DNA from: Porcipelethomonas sp964621265
GTDB taxonomy: Bacteria; Bacillota; Clostridia; Oscillospirales; Ruminococcaceae
Length of the DNA stretch: 64,000 nucleotides
NCBI GenBank assembly: GCA_964621265.1
Contig: CAZULQ010000005.1
Coordinates: 1 to 64,000 of the forward strand
Reading direction: 5' to 3'
A model generated the notes under the pieces. That model saw nothing but the letters and a program-made list of their open reading frames with translations, did no database searches and had not been told where the DNA came from. Numbering within the stretch: the first letter of the stretch is position 1; each line of letters opens with the position of its first letter. Below, piece by piece: positions 16,581 through 24,974 of the stretch. The translations under genes and the position numbers were made by a program.

Positions 16581-16940
16581 CTTTCTTTACTTGTGTAAAG
16601 AAAGGACCAAAGAAACACACTTCTTTACTTTTCTACGAAAAGAAAGAAGCAAAGAAAAGCCAAGAACTCATAATTTGTGAGCGCATTGAAGCTCTCCGAA
16701 CCCATGACTATGCATACTGCTGAAATATAGCAAAATGCTTTTTGTAAGCTACATAAGCTTTAAACAGTTGCTTGCAAGGGTGTCTTTAACAGGTGAGCGA
16801 AGTATGCACCGTCCATGCATGCAGGAGTTTAGTTAGCTTTAAATTATGCAGTCATTACATTTCTTTTGGTTCATTTTCTTTGTGTGAACAAAGAAAAGAA
16901 CTGCATTTCTTTGTAACTTTCTTTGTGCAGACAAAGAAAG
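16581..16940 (-). repeat. 360-bp non-coding repeat, copy 1
   Basis: The unit is bounded by TTTCTTT...AAAGAAA hairpins at both ends (16581-16604 and 16917-16940). Its interior matches 60197-60571 in inverted orientation over essentially the full length, with scattered substitutions and a small insertion. It follows the capsid fragment in the phage order and appears to have replaced the capsid C terminus. No ORF is shared convincingly. A MITE-like or otherwise mobilisable non-coding element is the likeliest reading. Confidence 0.78.
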
Positions 16941-16955
16941 TGGAATAATCAGCAC

Positions 16956-17210
16956 CTAAAACCTCGCCTTCATATACGGCTTTAAAAATCCCAGAAGTGA
17001 ACGCGGATAACCCATGACAGAATTATCGCCGTCCATATTGAAATAGGTCTGCATATATGTGTAAGTGAGCGTTGAACCGCCCTGTGGAGAAACGCAGTTG
17101 TCAAACGGGAGAAGCTGAAGAATCTCCGACTGTCTGAGGAAAATATCCACAACCTTCTGCGCCACCTTGTCGGACATGCCGACTTTCATCTGTTCAAGTG
17201 TCATTGGCAT
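16956..17210 (-). pseudogene. Phage major capsid protein, N-terminal fragment
   Basis: The 84-aa ORF begins MPMTLEQMKVGMSDKVAQKV and includes ILQLLPFDNCVSPQGGSTLT, typical of the N terminus of a Firmicute phage major capsid protein of about 300 residues. It is directly downstream of the scaffold gene, as expected. The sequence breaks at about residue 75, next to the 360-bp repeat, so capsid function is lost. Confidence 0.7.
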
Positions 17211-17228
17211 AATAAATCAAATCCTTTC

Positions 17229-17849
17229 TTATTCGTTTTCATAACGCTGCATGAGCGCCTGTTCGAGTGTCTCAGGCTCAGTCTGAGGGCTACTGTCGCC
17301 ATCAGGGAGCTTGCCGCCGTCGAGGACCTTAAGGCCGCTCTGTGTCTCAAACATTTTCGGGTAAGCCGTTTTGAGCTCAGCGATTTTGCTGTCCCAGCCC
17401 TTGACAGAGCCGTTATCGTCAAGCTCTAAGGTCTCACCCTTGCGGCTTACGCTCTCACGGAGCTTGAATGTGAGATAGTCAACGTCCGCCGCCTTTTCAG
17501 CAAGGAGGGAAACTTTGAGCGCCGCCTCGAGCTTTGTGTCAGAAAGCTCCTTCTGAAGCTGTGACACCGTGTTTTCATACTCGCTTATCTTGCTCTGCAA
17601 ATCGGCATTGCCCTCGCTTGACTTTTTCATTTCCGCAATAAGCCCGTTTGCCTTTTCAAGCTCCGACTGCTTTGACGCTAAGTCCGCTGTCACGCTCTCA
17701 TACTTTCCCTTAGCGACGTATTCACCGCCGCCGAGATTGCCAAGCTTAATCTGTTTTTCCTTGTTTGCGTCCAATCCGTTGTGTTCTGTAAGCTTGCTTT
17801 CGACCTGAGCGTAAAGCTCATCACCTAAGACTTCCTTTAAAAATTCCAT
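17229..17849 (-). CDS. Phage scaffold protein (GP20-like)
   Basis: The 206-aa protein has a short N-terminal head (MEFLKEVLGDELYAQVESKL), a long coiled coil (about 50-110) and a C-terminal region ending DGGKLPDGD... and ALMQRYENE. This matches the phage minor structural GP20 scaffold family, which guides capsid assembly and precedes the major capsid gene, as here. The ORF is complete. The ~200 bp upstream (17,850-18,056) hold only a small AGCACCC-type hairpin at 17976-17996. Confidence 0.75.
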   Translation of the reverse strand: MEFLKEVLGDELYAQVESKLTEHNGLDANKEKQIKLGNLGGGEYVAKGKYESVTADLASKQSELEKANGLIAEMKKSSEGNADLQSKISEYENTVSQLQKELSDTKLEAALKVSLLAEKAADVDYLTFKLRESVSRKGETLELDDNGSVKGWDSKIAELKTAYPKMFETQSGLKVLDGGKLPDGDSSPQTEPETLEQALMQRYENE

Positions 17850-18056
17850 ACTTTTTACCTCGTTTCGTAAGATTTTGTAAATGCGGGTTCACCGCTACGA
17901 AAAGACAGTTTAAATGCCGTGTCCGGGGCAGTCTATACAGCTTTTAAACGTCGGTCAGTATTTTGGACATGAAAAAAGCACCCTTGAAAGAGTGCTTATA
18001 AACATATTGAATTGGGTATAAGAAAACCGCCTTGATTGCTCAAAGCGGTTTGAAAA

Positions 18057-18206
18057 CTATGTTCTGTTTTTCAATCTTCTTTGTTTTTCAGCGGCGGCTT
18101 CTGCTTCAAATTTTGCAATTTCAGCCCGGAGTTCTTCTTTTGACATGTTTTTAATGTCATCAGGAATAATTCCTCTGTCATCAATGAAATATTCTTTTTC
18201 AGACAT
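18057..18206 (-). CDS. Small phage protein following MuF
   Basis: The 49-aa product reads MSEKEYFIDDRGIIPDDIKN then MSKEELRAEIAKFEAEAAAE and a basic end. GGAGGTGGGC lies upstream, and its ATG directly abuts the TAA of the MuF-JAB gene. A 61-aa ORF in another frame over the same bases has no such signals. Acidic, helical proteins of this size often follow minor head genes in Firmicute phages; the role is unknown. Its place beside a possible toxin domain makes an immunity role conceivable but unsupported. Confidence 0.7.
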   Translation of the reverse strand: MSEKEYFIDDRGIIPDDIKNMSKEELRAEIAKFEAEAAAEKQRRLKNRT

Positions 18207-19781
18207 TTAGCCCACCTCCCATATTTGTATATCAATAGACTGCGATAACTTTTCAAGTGCTTTTAATTGAGCATCAAACTCACCTAAGCCTTCATTAATA
18301 TAATTTTGAATATAAATATTGTAAATTCTCTCGTTTATGATTTCGTTGGAAGTATATCCAAAAATTCTGCCGTTATGACAAGCAACAAAACCAGTTTTAT
18401 ATTTATTTTTAAAACACGAGTTAATATCAGAAGCGCTCGGTGGAAGACTGCTGGGGTGAGTGTGCAATGTAATTAAACCGTGATTATTTCTTACCACACT
18501 TTTAATCTTTTCAGTGTAGATAATCGCACGCTCATCTGTACTGTCTACAACCGAATGAATAACCTTTCCTGTATCTGAATCAATCCAGTACATATCTTCA
18601 AAAGCTGTACCGCTTCTGTGCTTCAATGCAGTTTTTGCACAGTCGTATAAAGTTTTGTTTACATCGGAATTATCTGTTGCTGTATCGAATTTTCGTTTAT
18701 ATTCTCCGCTTTCAATGTATGTTTTATTTACAAGTGTATTTTTATTTCGTCCATACCTTTGATTTTCAAGAGCCACATTATCACTCCCTACTCTCATTAT
18801 ACCACTTTTCTTCGATTTGTCAACATTCTCCCAGTACCTTTTCTTAAACTCTTCATAGTCCGAAACGCCCTTAAATTCAAGGAGTTCACCGCTTTGATTG
18901 TCACGCTTTGTAAAGGCGCTGTCAACGTCCCAGCGCGGCTTTATAAGTGCCACACAGCGGCAGTTTATGTCCTCTTCAGGAACGCCGAAATGGAGCGGGG
19001 CTGACGCCCTTTTCCCTGCAACTTCAAAGTCCTCCGAAAGCTCACGGACCTGTCCGTCAAGCTGTCTGTGGTGGGGACGGGTCTTGCTGTCAAGGGTTGA
19101 GTCCCACTGCTTTACAAGGTCGGCGCCCGACTTTTGTTTCGCACGCATACCGCTGTCGAGCGACGCTTCGCTGTAAACCCTGTTGCCCTCGGTTCTTGCA
19201 ATGGTCATGCTGCGTCTGACGCTTATTCTGCCGTCAAGCCTTATGTTGCGTGCAATCTCGGCATAAGGCGCGCCCGACGCAATCCCTCTGGAAACGCTGT
19301 TGGCTATACGCTTTCTGAGCATTTCGACGTCCTCTCCGAGCCGTGTGTAAAGACCCTTGCTGATTTTGCTGTTAATATACATCGCCCTTGTCACAAGCTC
19401 GGCACTTATCGGAACATTCACGGGCACTCCGCTCATGTTGAGACTATAAAGCGTACCCACAAAGCCGTTTTCATAACTGCTTCTGAGATACTCCGCTATA
19501 CTTCCATACTCGCTGTATGCAAGGTCAGAGAGGAGCGCTTCAAGCTGTTTTCTGATATTCTGCTGAAAGTCACGCCTGTATATCTGCGACTGCAAAACCG
19601 AAAGCGTCACATCGTCCGTCTTGTCAATCTCGCTGAGGAGAATATCAATTTTCCCGTTTGAGATTTCAAGCCGTTCGCACACGTCCTCGAGCGCTTTTTT
19701 GTATATGGCTTTAAGCGCCCTCAGAGCCTTTTTCTCGCCGCCCAGCTGAGAGCGTACAACCTCTTTTTCAAACTCATTCAT
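18207..19781 (-). CDS. MuF/SPP1 gp7-type minor head protein with C-terminal JAB-like domain
   Basis: The 524-aa protein has an N-terminal and central phage minor-head region (about 1-290). It contains ARTEGNRVYSEASLDSGMRA, WDSTLDSKTRPHHRQLDGQV and the HFGVPEEDINCRCVA end typical of MuF/SPP1 gp7. After a linker the C-terminal ~190 residues form a separate domain with LITLHTHPSSLPPSASD at about 435-450. This is an HxHP...PSxxD metal-binding pattern of JAB/MPN-like domains, one residue shorter than the classical JAMM spacing. MuF proteins with variable C-terminal toxin domains are a known class of phage polymorphic toxins. I infer that this is one; JAB domains can also be peptidases of isopeptide bonds. 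Confidence 0.78.
   Translation of the reverse strand: MNEFEKEVVRSQLGGEKKALRALKAIYKKALEDVCERLEISNGKIDILLSEIDKTDDVTLSVLQSQIYRRDFQQNIRKQLEALLSDLAYSEYGSIAEYLRSSYENGFVGTLYSLNMSGVPVNVPISAELVTRAMYINSKISKGLYTRLGEDVEMLRKRIANSVSRGIASGAPYAEIARNIRLDGRISVRRSMTIARTEGNRVYSEASLDSGMRAKQKSGADLVKQWDSTLDSKTRPHHRQLDGQVRELSEDFEVAGKRASAPLHFGVPEEDINCRCVALIKPRWDVDSAFTKRDNQSGELLEFKGVSDYEEFKKRYWENVDKSKKSGIMRVGSDNVALENQRYGRNKNTLVNKTYIESGEYKRKFDTATDNSDVNKTLYDCAKTALKHRSGTAFEDMYWIDSDTGKVIHSVVDSTDERAIIYTEKIKSVVRNNHGLITLHTHPSSLPPSASDINSCFKNKYKTGFVACHNGRIFGYTSNEIINERIYNIYIQNYINEGLGEFDAQLKALEKLSQSIDIQIWEVG
18796..18823 (-). promoter_or_regulatory. Consensus-like promoter inside the MuF-JAB gene
   Basis: TTGACA (18823-18818), 16-bp spacer, TATAAT (18801-18796), located in the linker just before the JAB-like domain. 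AGGGAG and an in-frame GTG at 18776 follow. It may be chance, but coding sequence rarely holds both perfect hexamers. Confidence 0.5.
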
Positions 19782-19798
19782 TTATGTCACCATTTTTA

Positions 19799-19875
19799 TG
19801 TAGGGGACGGCTCCCTCGACGTCCCGTGAATCAAACACAAAATAGGCGGTGCGTCGAAGGCGCCGCACCCTACAA
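19799..19875. repeat. Palindromic TGTAGGG element
   Basis: TGTAGGGGACGGCTCCCTCG and GACGTCCCG on the left face CGTCGAAGGCGCCGCACCCT and ACA on the right, forming a long imperfect inverted repeat of ~77 bp. A single arm of the same family occurs at 60080-60108 and a more diverged one at 13182-13208. It lies between the portal fragment and the MuF gene. Confidence 0.65.
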
Positions 19876-20304
19876 ATTAATTTCCGCATTATGAATTAAT
19901 TCCTCCGCACTTTTCGGGAGCCTGTTCTTTACCTCCTCGTAGTCGATGTCAAGAGCGTCGCAGATATTGCGCATAAGCGTTTCATCGTCAAGGCTTTCCA
20001 CAAGAGACAGCAGAGTGTTGATTTTCGTCTGCTGTGTCTGTGCGTTGAGCTGTTCAATCTGAGCGTTTTCGTGCGCATTGCTCATGATTTCGTGAGTGAA
20101 ATCAAAATACACGTCCGACTGCTTGTAGCCTGTCTCGTTTCTGCTGTTTATCTCTCTGAGCACGGGAGTAAGAAGTTTTCTCAAAAACTGCTTTAAACGT
20201 ATTTCAAGCTTTGAGCATTTGAGCTCCAAGAGTGAATACGCCGCCTTGATTGCGATGTTCGTTGTGGCTGAGGTATCACGGAGCCCTGCCGTATTAAGCC
20301 CCAT
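19870..20304 (-). pseudogene. Phage portal protein (SPP1 gp6-like), C-terminal fragment
   Basis: The 144-aa ORF contains SATTNIAIKAAYSLLELKCS, a helical LKQFLRKLLTPVLREIN segment and DVYFDFTHEIMSNAHENAQI. These are characteristic of the C-terminal third of SPP1-type portal proteins, located just upstream of the MuF gene as usual. The N-terminal two thirds and the terminase genes are missing. The sequence fuses to the RusA-like fragment near 20300. Confidence 0.72.
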
Positions 20305-20543
20305 TCGCCAAGCCCGTCAAGAATAAACTTACCGCTGTAATTGTCTGGGTCACGTCTGCCACGGGTTTTGAAATAATAAGTAATTCTCACAACGGCTTTA
20401 CTCAGTGGCTTTTCGGGAACAGGTCTGCAGCAAAGCTTTACAAGCTGTTCCCAGCGCTTTTTCTCCTCACGGTATTCCCAGACATTTTTTCTCCCACCGA
20501 ACCTGTTATAGCTCGGTGGTATCTCGTCGATTATGTACTTCAT
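20300..20543 (-). pseudogene. RusA-like Holliday junction resolvase, N-terminal fragment
   Basis: From the ATG at 20543 the frame reads MKYIIDEIPPSYNRFGGRKN, then RITYYFKTRGRRDPDNYSGK and FILDGLG. The DPDN aspartates and the ILDGL segment are hallmarks of phage RusA-like resolvases. The expected continuation is replaced by portal sequence in another frame. A deletion joined the replication and packaging regions here. The start overlaps the replisome gene stop as ATGA. Confidence 0.72.
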
Positions 20544-21385
20544 GCTTCCTCCCCAAAATCATTCGCCAGAGCCTTGTATGCATCTAAATCATAGCTGTGA
20601 CCGCTGTCGTAAGTATTGGCGTTCTTCTCATCGTCCTTAGCAATCCATTCTCTTATGGCAAGGTTATAGTCGCTGTATTTACCGCCTTTTAGCTGACACC
20701 ACTTATCAATCTTGCCGATATAGAATCTGACCTTTTCTTCTCCGAAATCGCTGATAAGCTTCTTATGCTCGGTCTCTGTCAGCTTTATATGCGAATAATC
20801 TCCGTAGCTTTGGAGAGGGTCAGCCGCAGTTTCGGCGGCGTTATTCTCTACTTTACTTTCCTTTTCTTTACTTTCTTTTACTTTACTTTTCTTTGTGTGG
20901 TTATTCTCGGATTTATCAGAGTATTTCTCGGAAAAACTGTTGTTATTCCGAGAAATACCGTCATGAGGGTGCAGTTTTATAAAGCACTGTGTATTTTCTT
21001 TTTCAAGAAGCCAGTACTTCGCTTCAACTTCAATATCACGCTTGGCACCTTTTTTCGCCTCCTGATATCTCAGCTGGACTGATTTGGCAGTTAAGACCTT
21101 GACCGACATAGCAAGTGTGTTATCAAACAGTGACCGACTAAGCAAGTAGTTCACAATCTGCTTTGTTAAGTTTTCGGATATATTCAGCTCATCCGATATA
21201 TCCAGTAAAAGGTCCTCATCGTATTCGATGTAGTAACCGCTTCTGTAAATTTCACACAGAAGATAAATGTAAACCATAACCCCGTCTGTGCCGTATTTCG
21301 CACGCAGACGCTTGATTTTCTTATCCGAGAAGAAGTCCACATCAAAGGGAAAGTAAGAAAGACCCTTTTTCTGCGGACGTGCCAT
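20540..21385 (-). CDS. Phage replisome organiser / replication initiation protein
   Basis: The 281-aa protein is read from the ATG at 21385 (GAGGAGGTGGTG upstream). Its N-terminal ~110 residues (MARPQKKGLSYFPFDVDFFS, KRLRAKYGTDGVMVYIYLLC, YIEYDEDLLLDISDEL) match the Lin1244/Lin1753-type winged-helix domain of Firmicute phage replication initiators. A Lys/Glu/Ser-rich linker leads to a C-terminal DnaD-like helical segment with YIGKIDKWCQLKGGKYSDYN and LAIREWIAKD. It would bind the phage origin and recruit host helicase. It appears intact. Confidence 0.78.
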   Translation of the reverse strand: MARPQKKGLSYFPFDVDFFSDKKIKRLRAKYGTDGVMVYIYLLCEIYRSGYYIEYDEDLLLDISDELNISENLTKQIVNYLLSRSLFDNTLAMSVKVLTAKSVQLRYQEAKKGAKRDIEVEAKYWLLEKENTQCFIKLHPHDGISRNNNSFSEKYSDKSENNHTKKSKVKESKEKESKVENNAAETAADPLQSYGDYSHIKLTETEHKKLISDFGEEKVRFYIGKIDKWCQLKGGKYSDYNLAIREWIAKDDEKNANTYDSGHSYDLDAYKALANDFGEEA

Positions 21386-21461
21386 AAGCACCACCTCCTC
21401 ATAAATAGCGCAAAACCACCCGATTTTTGCACGCAGATATGCAAATAAGAGAAAAATTTTT

Positions 21462-21650
21462 TTATTTTTTTCCGTGTATCAGATAATTTTTAAGCGCCAT
21501 GAAAAGCGTTGCGTATATGTAATCTCCCGCAAACTGCTTTGACACGAATGATATGGTTATATTGAATTTGTCCTGCCATGAAAAAAGTGTGTTGAGGTAG
21601 GATTTCGGCGGAAGCGCCGAGTGGTCTCGGCAGAACAAATCGCTTCTCAT
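21462..21650 (-). pseudogene. Possible C-terminal remnant of a phage nuclease
   Basis: The 62-aa frame reads PPKSYLNTLFSWQDKFNITI and then FVSKQFAGDYIYATLFMALK. The pattern of a short parallel-strand pair followed by a YIYxxLxxAL helix recalls the end of phage ERCC4-type nuclease domains. No convincing N-terminal part is present. The assignment is weak and the region may simply be non-coding. Confidence 0.3.
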
Positions 21651-21689
21651 TTTCCGGGGAGCGATTTTCTTTTTTCAGGGCACAAAAAT

Positions 21690-21716
21690 ACCACCCGCAT
21701 AACGGGTGGTTTATTT
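21690..21716 (-). terminator. Terminator of the GH26 mannanase gene
   Basis: ACCACCCG/CGGGTGGT (21690-21697 with 21703-21710). T-rich tracts on both sides make it possibly bidirectional, and it lies just after the stop at 21719. Confidence 0.85.
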
Positions 21717-21718
21717 TT

Positions 21719-23494
21719 TTATTTTTCAGATAAAACAAGTTTTCTGAGTGCAATCATGTCAAAAACATTGATTTCATTATCGTCTGTAAGTGACGCTGTT
21801 TCGTATTGTGCCGCACTTAATGTCTGCTGGGCTGTCAGGAATTTTCCAAGACATACTACATCAGAAACATCAACCTTTCCGTCAAGATTTACGTCACCCT
21901 TAATCTTCTCAGCCTCATCCGCCATAGGATATGACTTCAAATCAGGAAGTTCGTCAAGAGTTATGCAGTATTCACTGTTATAGATTTCATTTAAGTTTTC
22001 AACAGGATTATTCTGCTCACTTGTAAGATAATTCATGTACCATGGGCAGAAGTAAAGCCATGATGCCTTGTCGTTGAGCAGATTTTCAAGTGACGGAATT
22101 GTGTCATTTTCAGTCATTGCAACCATTTTTTTGCCGTCAGTACTCTGAACGAGGCTATAGAATGTTGATGAAATCGAACTGAGATTAGGAAGTCCGTCAA
22201 CAGCATTATATTTATCATAGCCTACAAGGTCAACAACATCATCTCCAGGATACCATGACGGCGATGTTGCATATGTATAGCTGTTCCACACCCAGATGAG
22301 ATTGTCAAGCCCGTAAACATTTGTAAGCTGGTCATAAAGCAATCTATAAAGCTCTTTACAAGGCTCAGGACCTTCAGCACCCCACCAGAACCATGCGCCC
22401 TCGGCTTCGTGGAGCGGTCTCCAGAGAATTGGCACATCTGCTTCTTTGAGTTTAGTAAGCTGTTTTGCAATTTCCTCAATGTCAGCCATGAGAACTTCAT
22501 TTTCCCATGTACCCTCAGTAAGCGCTCTTGAAATGCTGAATGTTGTATAATTTGCACTCGCTGACTCAACATAGAAATTGCAGTCTGTACTTCCTTCCTC
22601 GGACGGAACACTCCAGTGCCATACAACAGTCGCAATGCCCTTATATTCATTTACCCACTGGATAGTACGCTCAGCGGCGTTATCGTCCCATGTCGCATTT
22701 GAACGGTAGTTAAGGAAATCGATACCTCTTATTGCACACATTTTACCCGTTGTATCCATGAGATATTCAAATTCCTGTTCGTTATCCTTGATGTAGTTAT
22801 TCGGGTCAGCATAAAGATTATAGTTATGCGAGCCGCAGTATTCCTGCTGACCTGAAATTATGTGATTACCATACTGGTCACAGAGATAGTTGAAAAGACG
22901 CTTTGTGGAATCAGATGCATTCGGATTGGAAAGCTGTCTGTCGGGAGAAAGGTTCTTAAGGCTTTCGTCCGCAGGCTTTATACTGAGATAGTCAAAGAAT
23001 GTGTAACCCCAGTAACCCTTGAGTTCGATTGTATTCACGCCCTCAGAAAGCATTACAACACCGCCTGAAGTCTCCTCGAAGGTAAGATTATGCTGAAAGC
23101 TTACTTCACCCTGATTTACCCCGTTGATATTGAGATACTGCACCTTTTTATTCGGGTCATAAGGCTCACAGTAGCAAATTGCAAGCTCATAAAGACCTGC
23201 CTCTGCAACAGTAACATCAACGCTTACGGTTGTTCCCTTCTGGTCAAGATATGAAAAGCCGCCGTTTGAGGCGTTTGTGAGGTCAAAGTCCTCACCGCTT
23301 CCGTCCTCGGCTGTGTTGCCTGTCCAGCCCTCTGTATAGATTTTTCCGCCGCTTGTCTTGCCGTCTTCAAATTCATAACGCTCTGCTGTTTCGGCTGAAA
23401 CGCTCTCATCTGCTGCGTATGGCAGACCAGAGGCAGTAAGCCCGATTGTCATTGCCATGAAAACACCCGACAATGCTCTTTTGATTTTTCTCAT
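21719..23494 (-). CDS. Secreted CBM35-GH26 beta-mannanase with dockerin
   Basis: The 591-aa product starts at the ATG at 23494, where GGAGGGG is well placed and a signal peptide (1 to about 34) begins. A CBM35 (about 38-172; ERYEFEDGKTSGGKIYTEGW, GYWGYTFFDYLSI) precedes the GH26 barrel (about 185-520). The acid/base is likely the Glu in WRPLHEAEGAWFWWG and the nucleophile the Glu in MTENDTIP. GH26 enzymes with this layout hydrolyse beta-1,4-mannan. The C terminus is a dockerin (GDVNLDGKVDVSD; its second calcium loop, SLTDDNEINVFD, is slightly atypical). Secreted and probably cellulosome-bound. Confidence 0.92.
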   Translation of the reverse strand: MRKIKRALSGVFMAMTIGLTASGLPYAADESVSAETAERYEFEDGKTSGGKIYTEGWTGNTAEDGSGEDFDLTNASNGGFSYLDQKGTTVSVDVTVAEAGLYELAICYCEPYDPNKKVQYLNINGVNQGEVSFQHNLTFEETSGGVVMLSEGVNTIELKGYWGYTFFDYLSIKPADESLKNLSPDRQLSNPNASDSTKRLFNYLCDQYGNHIISGQQEYCGSHNYNLYADPNNYIKDNEQEFEYLMDTTGKMCAIRGIDFLNYRSNATWDDNAAERTIQWVNEYKGIATVVWHWSVPSEEGSTDCNFYVESASANYTTFSISRALTEGTWENEVLMADIEEIAKQLTKLKEADVPILWRPLHEAEGAWFWWGAEGPEPCKELYRLLYDQLTNVYGLDNLIWVWNSYTYATSPSWYPGDDVVDLVGYDKYNAVDGLPNLSSISSTFYSLVQSTDGKKMVAMTENDTIPSLENLLNDKASWLYFCPWYMNYLTSEQNNPVENLNEIYNSEYCITLDELPDLKSYPMADEAEKIKGDVNLDGKVDVSDVVCLGKFLTAQQTLSAAQYETASLTDDNEINVFDMIALRKLVLSEK

Positions 23495-23652
23495 TAATAT
23501 ACCCCTCCTGTAAAACAAAAATATAAGTATATTTTAACAGTTTTCCGATATATTGTCAATTACATTTGCGCATTATTTTAATAAATTTTCTTTACAAGCC
23601 CGTGATTTTATTATATAATATAAATTGACGAAAAAAATCGAATGGAGAACTT

Positions 23653-24939
23653 ATGAAACTTAAAATACTTTTAACATATATTTCTGTACTGGCGCTTTTC
23701 TGCGGTTGTACAACCGATATAAACCACGAGCTTACATCTGACAGCAAAGCTGTTGCGGCGATAGCGCCGATTGAAGAGGAAACGCAGTCACAGACCGAGG
23801 AAAAAACCGAGCCGACAGCTCTTACAATACAGCCTGATGAAATCATATTCAATGTCCCAGAGGAAATTGAAGTGTATGAGGAAATCACCTTAAAACAGCT
23901 TGCGGGAAACGATATGATAACTATTCTTGAAGGTTCGACGCTCGCTGATACGTCAGAGGTCGGTATACAAAAAGCGCAGATATCATATATGTATAATGGT
24001 GAAAAATACGAAAACACGATTGAATATACAGTCACCGACACCACTCCCCCGACCTTACTGAATTCGGGAGGAAGTGCGGTTGCGGAACTTGGTTCGGAGT
24101 TTGACCTGAATGATTACGTTGGTTTTGCAGATAATTATGACAGAAAGCCTGTCCTTACCTACACAGGAGAGGTTGACACGAGCGTCTGCGGAACATATCC
24201 CCTTACTGCCACAGCCACAGACTCATCGGGCAACGAAACAACCTGGGATTTAAGCGTAAAGGTGATGGAAACAATTCCGCAGCCCGAAGTCAGCGGAGAC
24301 CCGTTTGAGTTTGAGGCATTTACGATGGCTTATGGCGGAGAAAACAGGGCGTTTGGCATTGACGTTTCAAAATGGCAGGGAGATATTGACTTTGAGGCAG
24401 TTAAACAGGAAAACTGTCAGTATGTTATCATGCGAATAGGCTCATACTACGACGACTATACACTCGACAGCAAATTTTACCGCAACATGGAAAATGCACT
24501 TGCCGCCGGAATTGATGTGGGTGTTTATATTTACACCACAGCAAATACCGAAGAAGAAGCAAGGGATAATGCAAGATGGATTGCGGAAATTCTTGACGGA
24601 CAGGAGCTTGACTTCCCTGTTGTGTTTGACTGGGAGCATTTTGGTACATTCCAGCAGTACGAAATGAGTATTCACGACCTGAACCAGTACTTTGAGGCGT
24701 TTGCCGACGAGCTTGACAGTCTCGGTTATGACGCTATGCTTTACAGCAGTAAAAATTTCCTCAATAATTTCTGGTATGAGCACAAGGATTACCCGATATG
24801 GCTTGCACATTACACCGATGAAACCGACTATACAGGAGAGCATGCAATGTGGCAGATGTCAAGCACGGGCAGAATTGACGGCATTGACGGAGACGTTGAT
24901 TTCAACATTCTTTATACAGACAAACTCGGTGGCCAGTAA
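23653..24939 (+). CDS. Lipoprotein with Ig-like domain and GH25 lysozyme domain
   Basis: The 428-aa protein has a lipoprotein signal peptide ending ALFCGC (Cys 18). A Glu/Thr-rich stretch follows, then a bacterial Ig-like domain (about 130-215, DTTPPTLLNSGGSAVAELGS, GTYPLTATATDSSGN). The C terminus is a GH25 muramidase domain (about 230-425). Its GIDVSKWQGDIDF opening and FPVVFDWEHF carry the catalytic Asp and Glu of the family. GH25 enzymes cleave the MurNAc-GlcNAc bond of peptidoglycan, so the protein probably remodels the wall from the outer membrane face. GGAG lies upstream of the ATG. It is 35 bp before cysK and may be cotranscribed. Confidence 0.88.
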   Translation: MKLKILLTYISVLALFCGCTTDINHELTSDSKAVAAIAPIEEETQSQTEEKTEPTALTIQPDEIIFNVPEEIEVYEEITLKQLAGNDMITILEGSTLADTSEVGIQKAQISYMYNGEKYENTIEYTVTDTTPPTLLNSGGSAVAELGSEFDLNDYVGFADNYDRKPVLTYTGEVDTSVCGTYPLTATATDSSGNETTWDLSVKVMETIPQPEVSGDPFEFEAFTMAYGGENRAFGIDVSKWQGDIDFEAVKQENCQYVIMRIGSYYDDYTLDSKFYRNMENALAAGIDVGVYIYTTANTEEEARDNARWIAEILDGQELDFPVVFDWEHFGTFQQYEMSIHDLNQYFEAFADELDSLGYDAMLYSSKNFLNNFWYEHKDYPIWLAHYTDETDYTGEHAMWQMSSTGRIDGIDGDVDFNILYTDKLGGQ

Positions 24940-24974
24940 AAAACATAAAAATAAATTATAAAGGGAGAAAAGCT

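Larger units (their letters stand above)
11190..21690. mobile_element. Decayed siphovirus-type prophage with interspersed TA modules and repeats
   Basis: From replication to lysis, the order on the minus strand is: replisome organiser (20540), RusA fragment, portal fragment, MuF-type head protein, small ORF, scaffold, capsid N terminus, head-tail fragment, major tail C terminus, tail chaperones, tape-measure/Dit chimera, tail endopeptidase N terminus, baseplate fragment and M23 lysin. This is standard siphovirus synteny with internal deletions. Integrase, repressor and terminase are missing. Limits are approximate: the last phage-like gene on one side and the terminator of the GH26 gene on the other. 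Confidence 0.85.

Noticed and set aside
18071..18256. 61-aa minus-strand ORF overlapping the end of the MuF-JAB gene
   Set aside because: A different frame (18,057-18,206) has a strong ribosome binding site and abuts the upstream stop; the 61-aa frame has neither.
19134..19661. 175-aa plus-strand ORF across the MuF gene
   Set aside because: It is antisense to a recognised phage protein and has no ribosome binding site or family resemblance.
11069..21690. tRNA-Thr as the prophage attachment site
   Set aside because: I looked for a second copy of the tRNA 3' end near 21,400-21,720 and elsewhere in the prophage flank and found none, and there is no integrase. The link is positional only.
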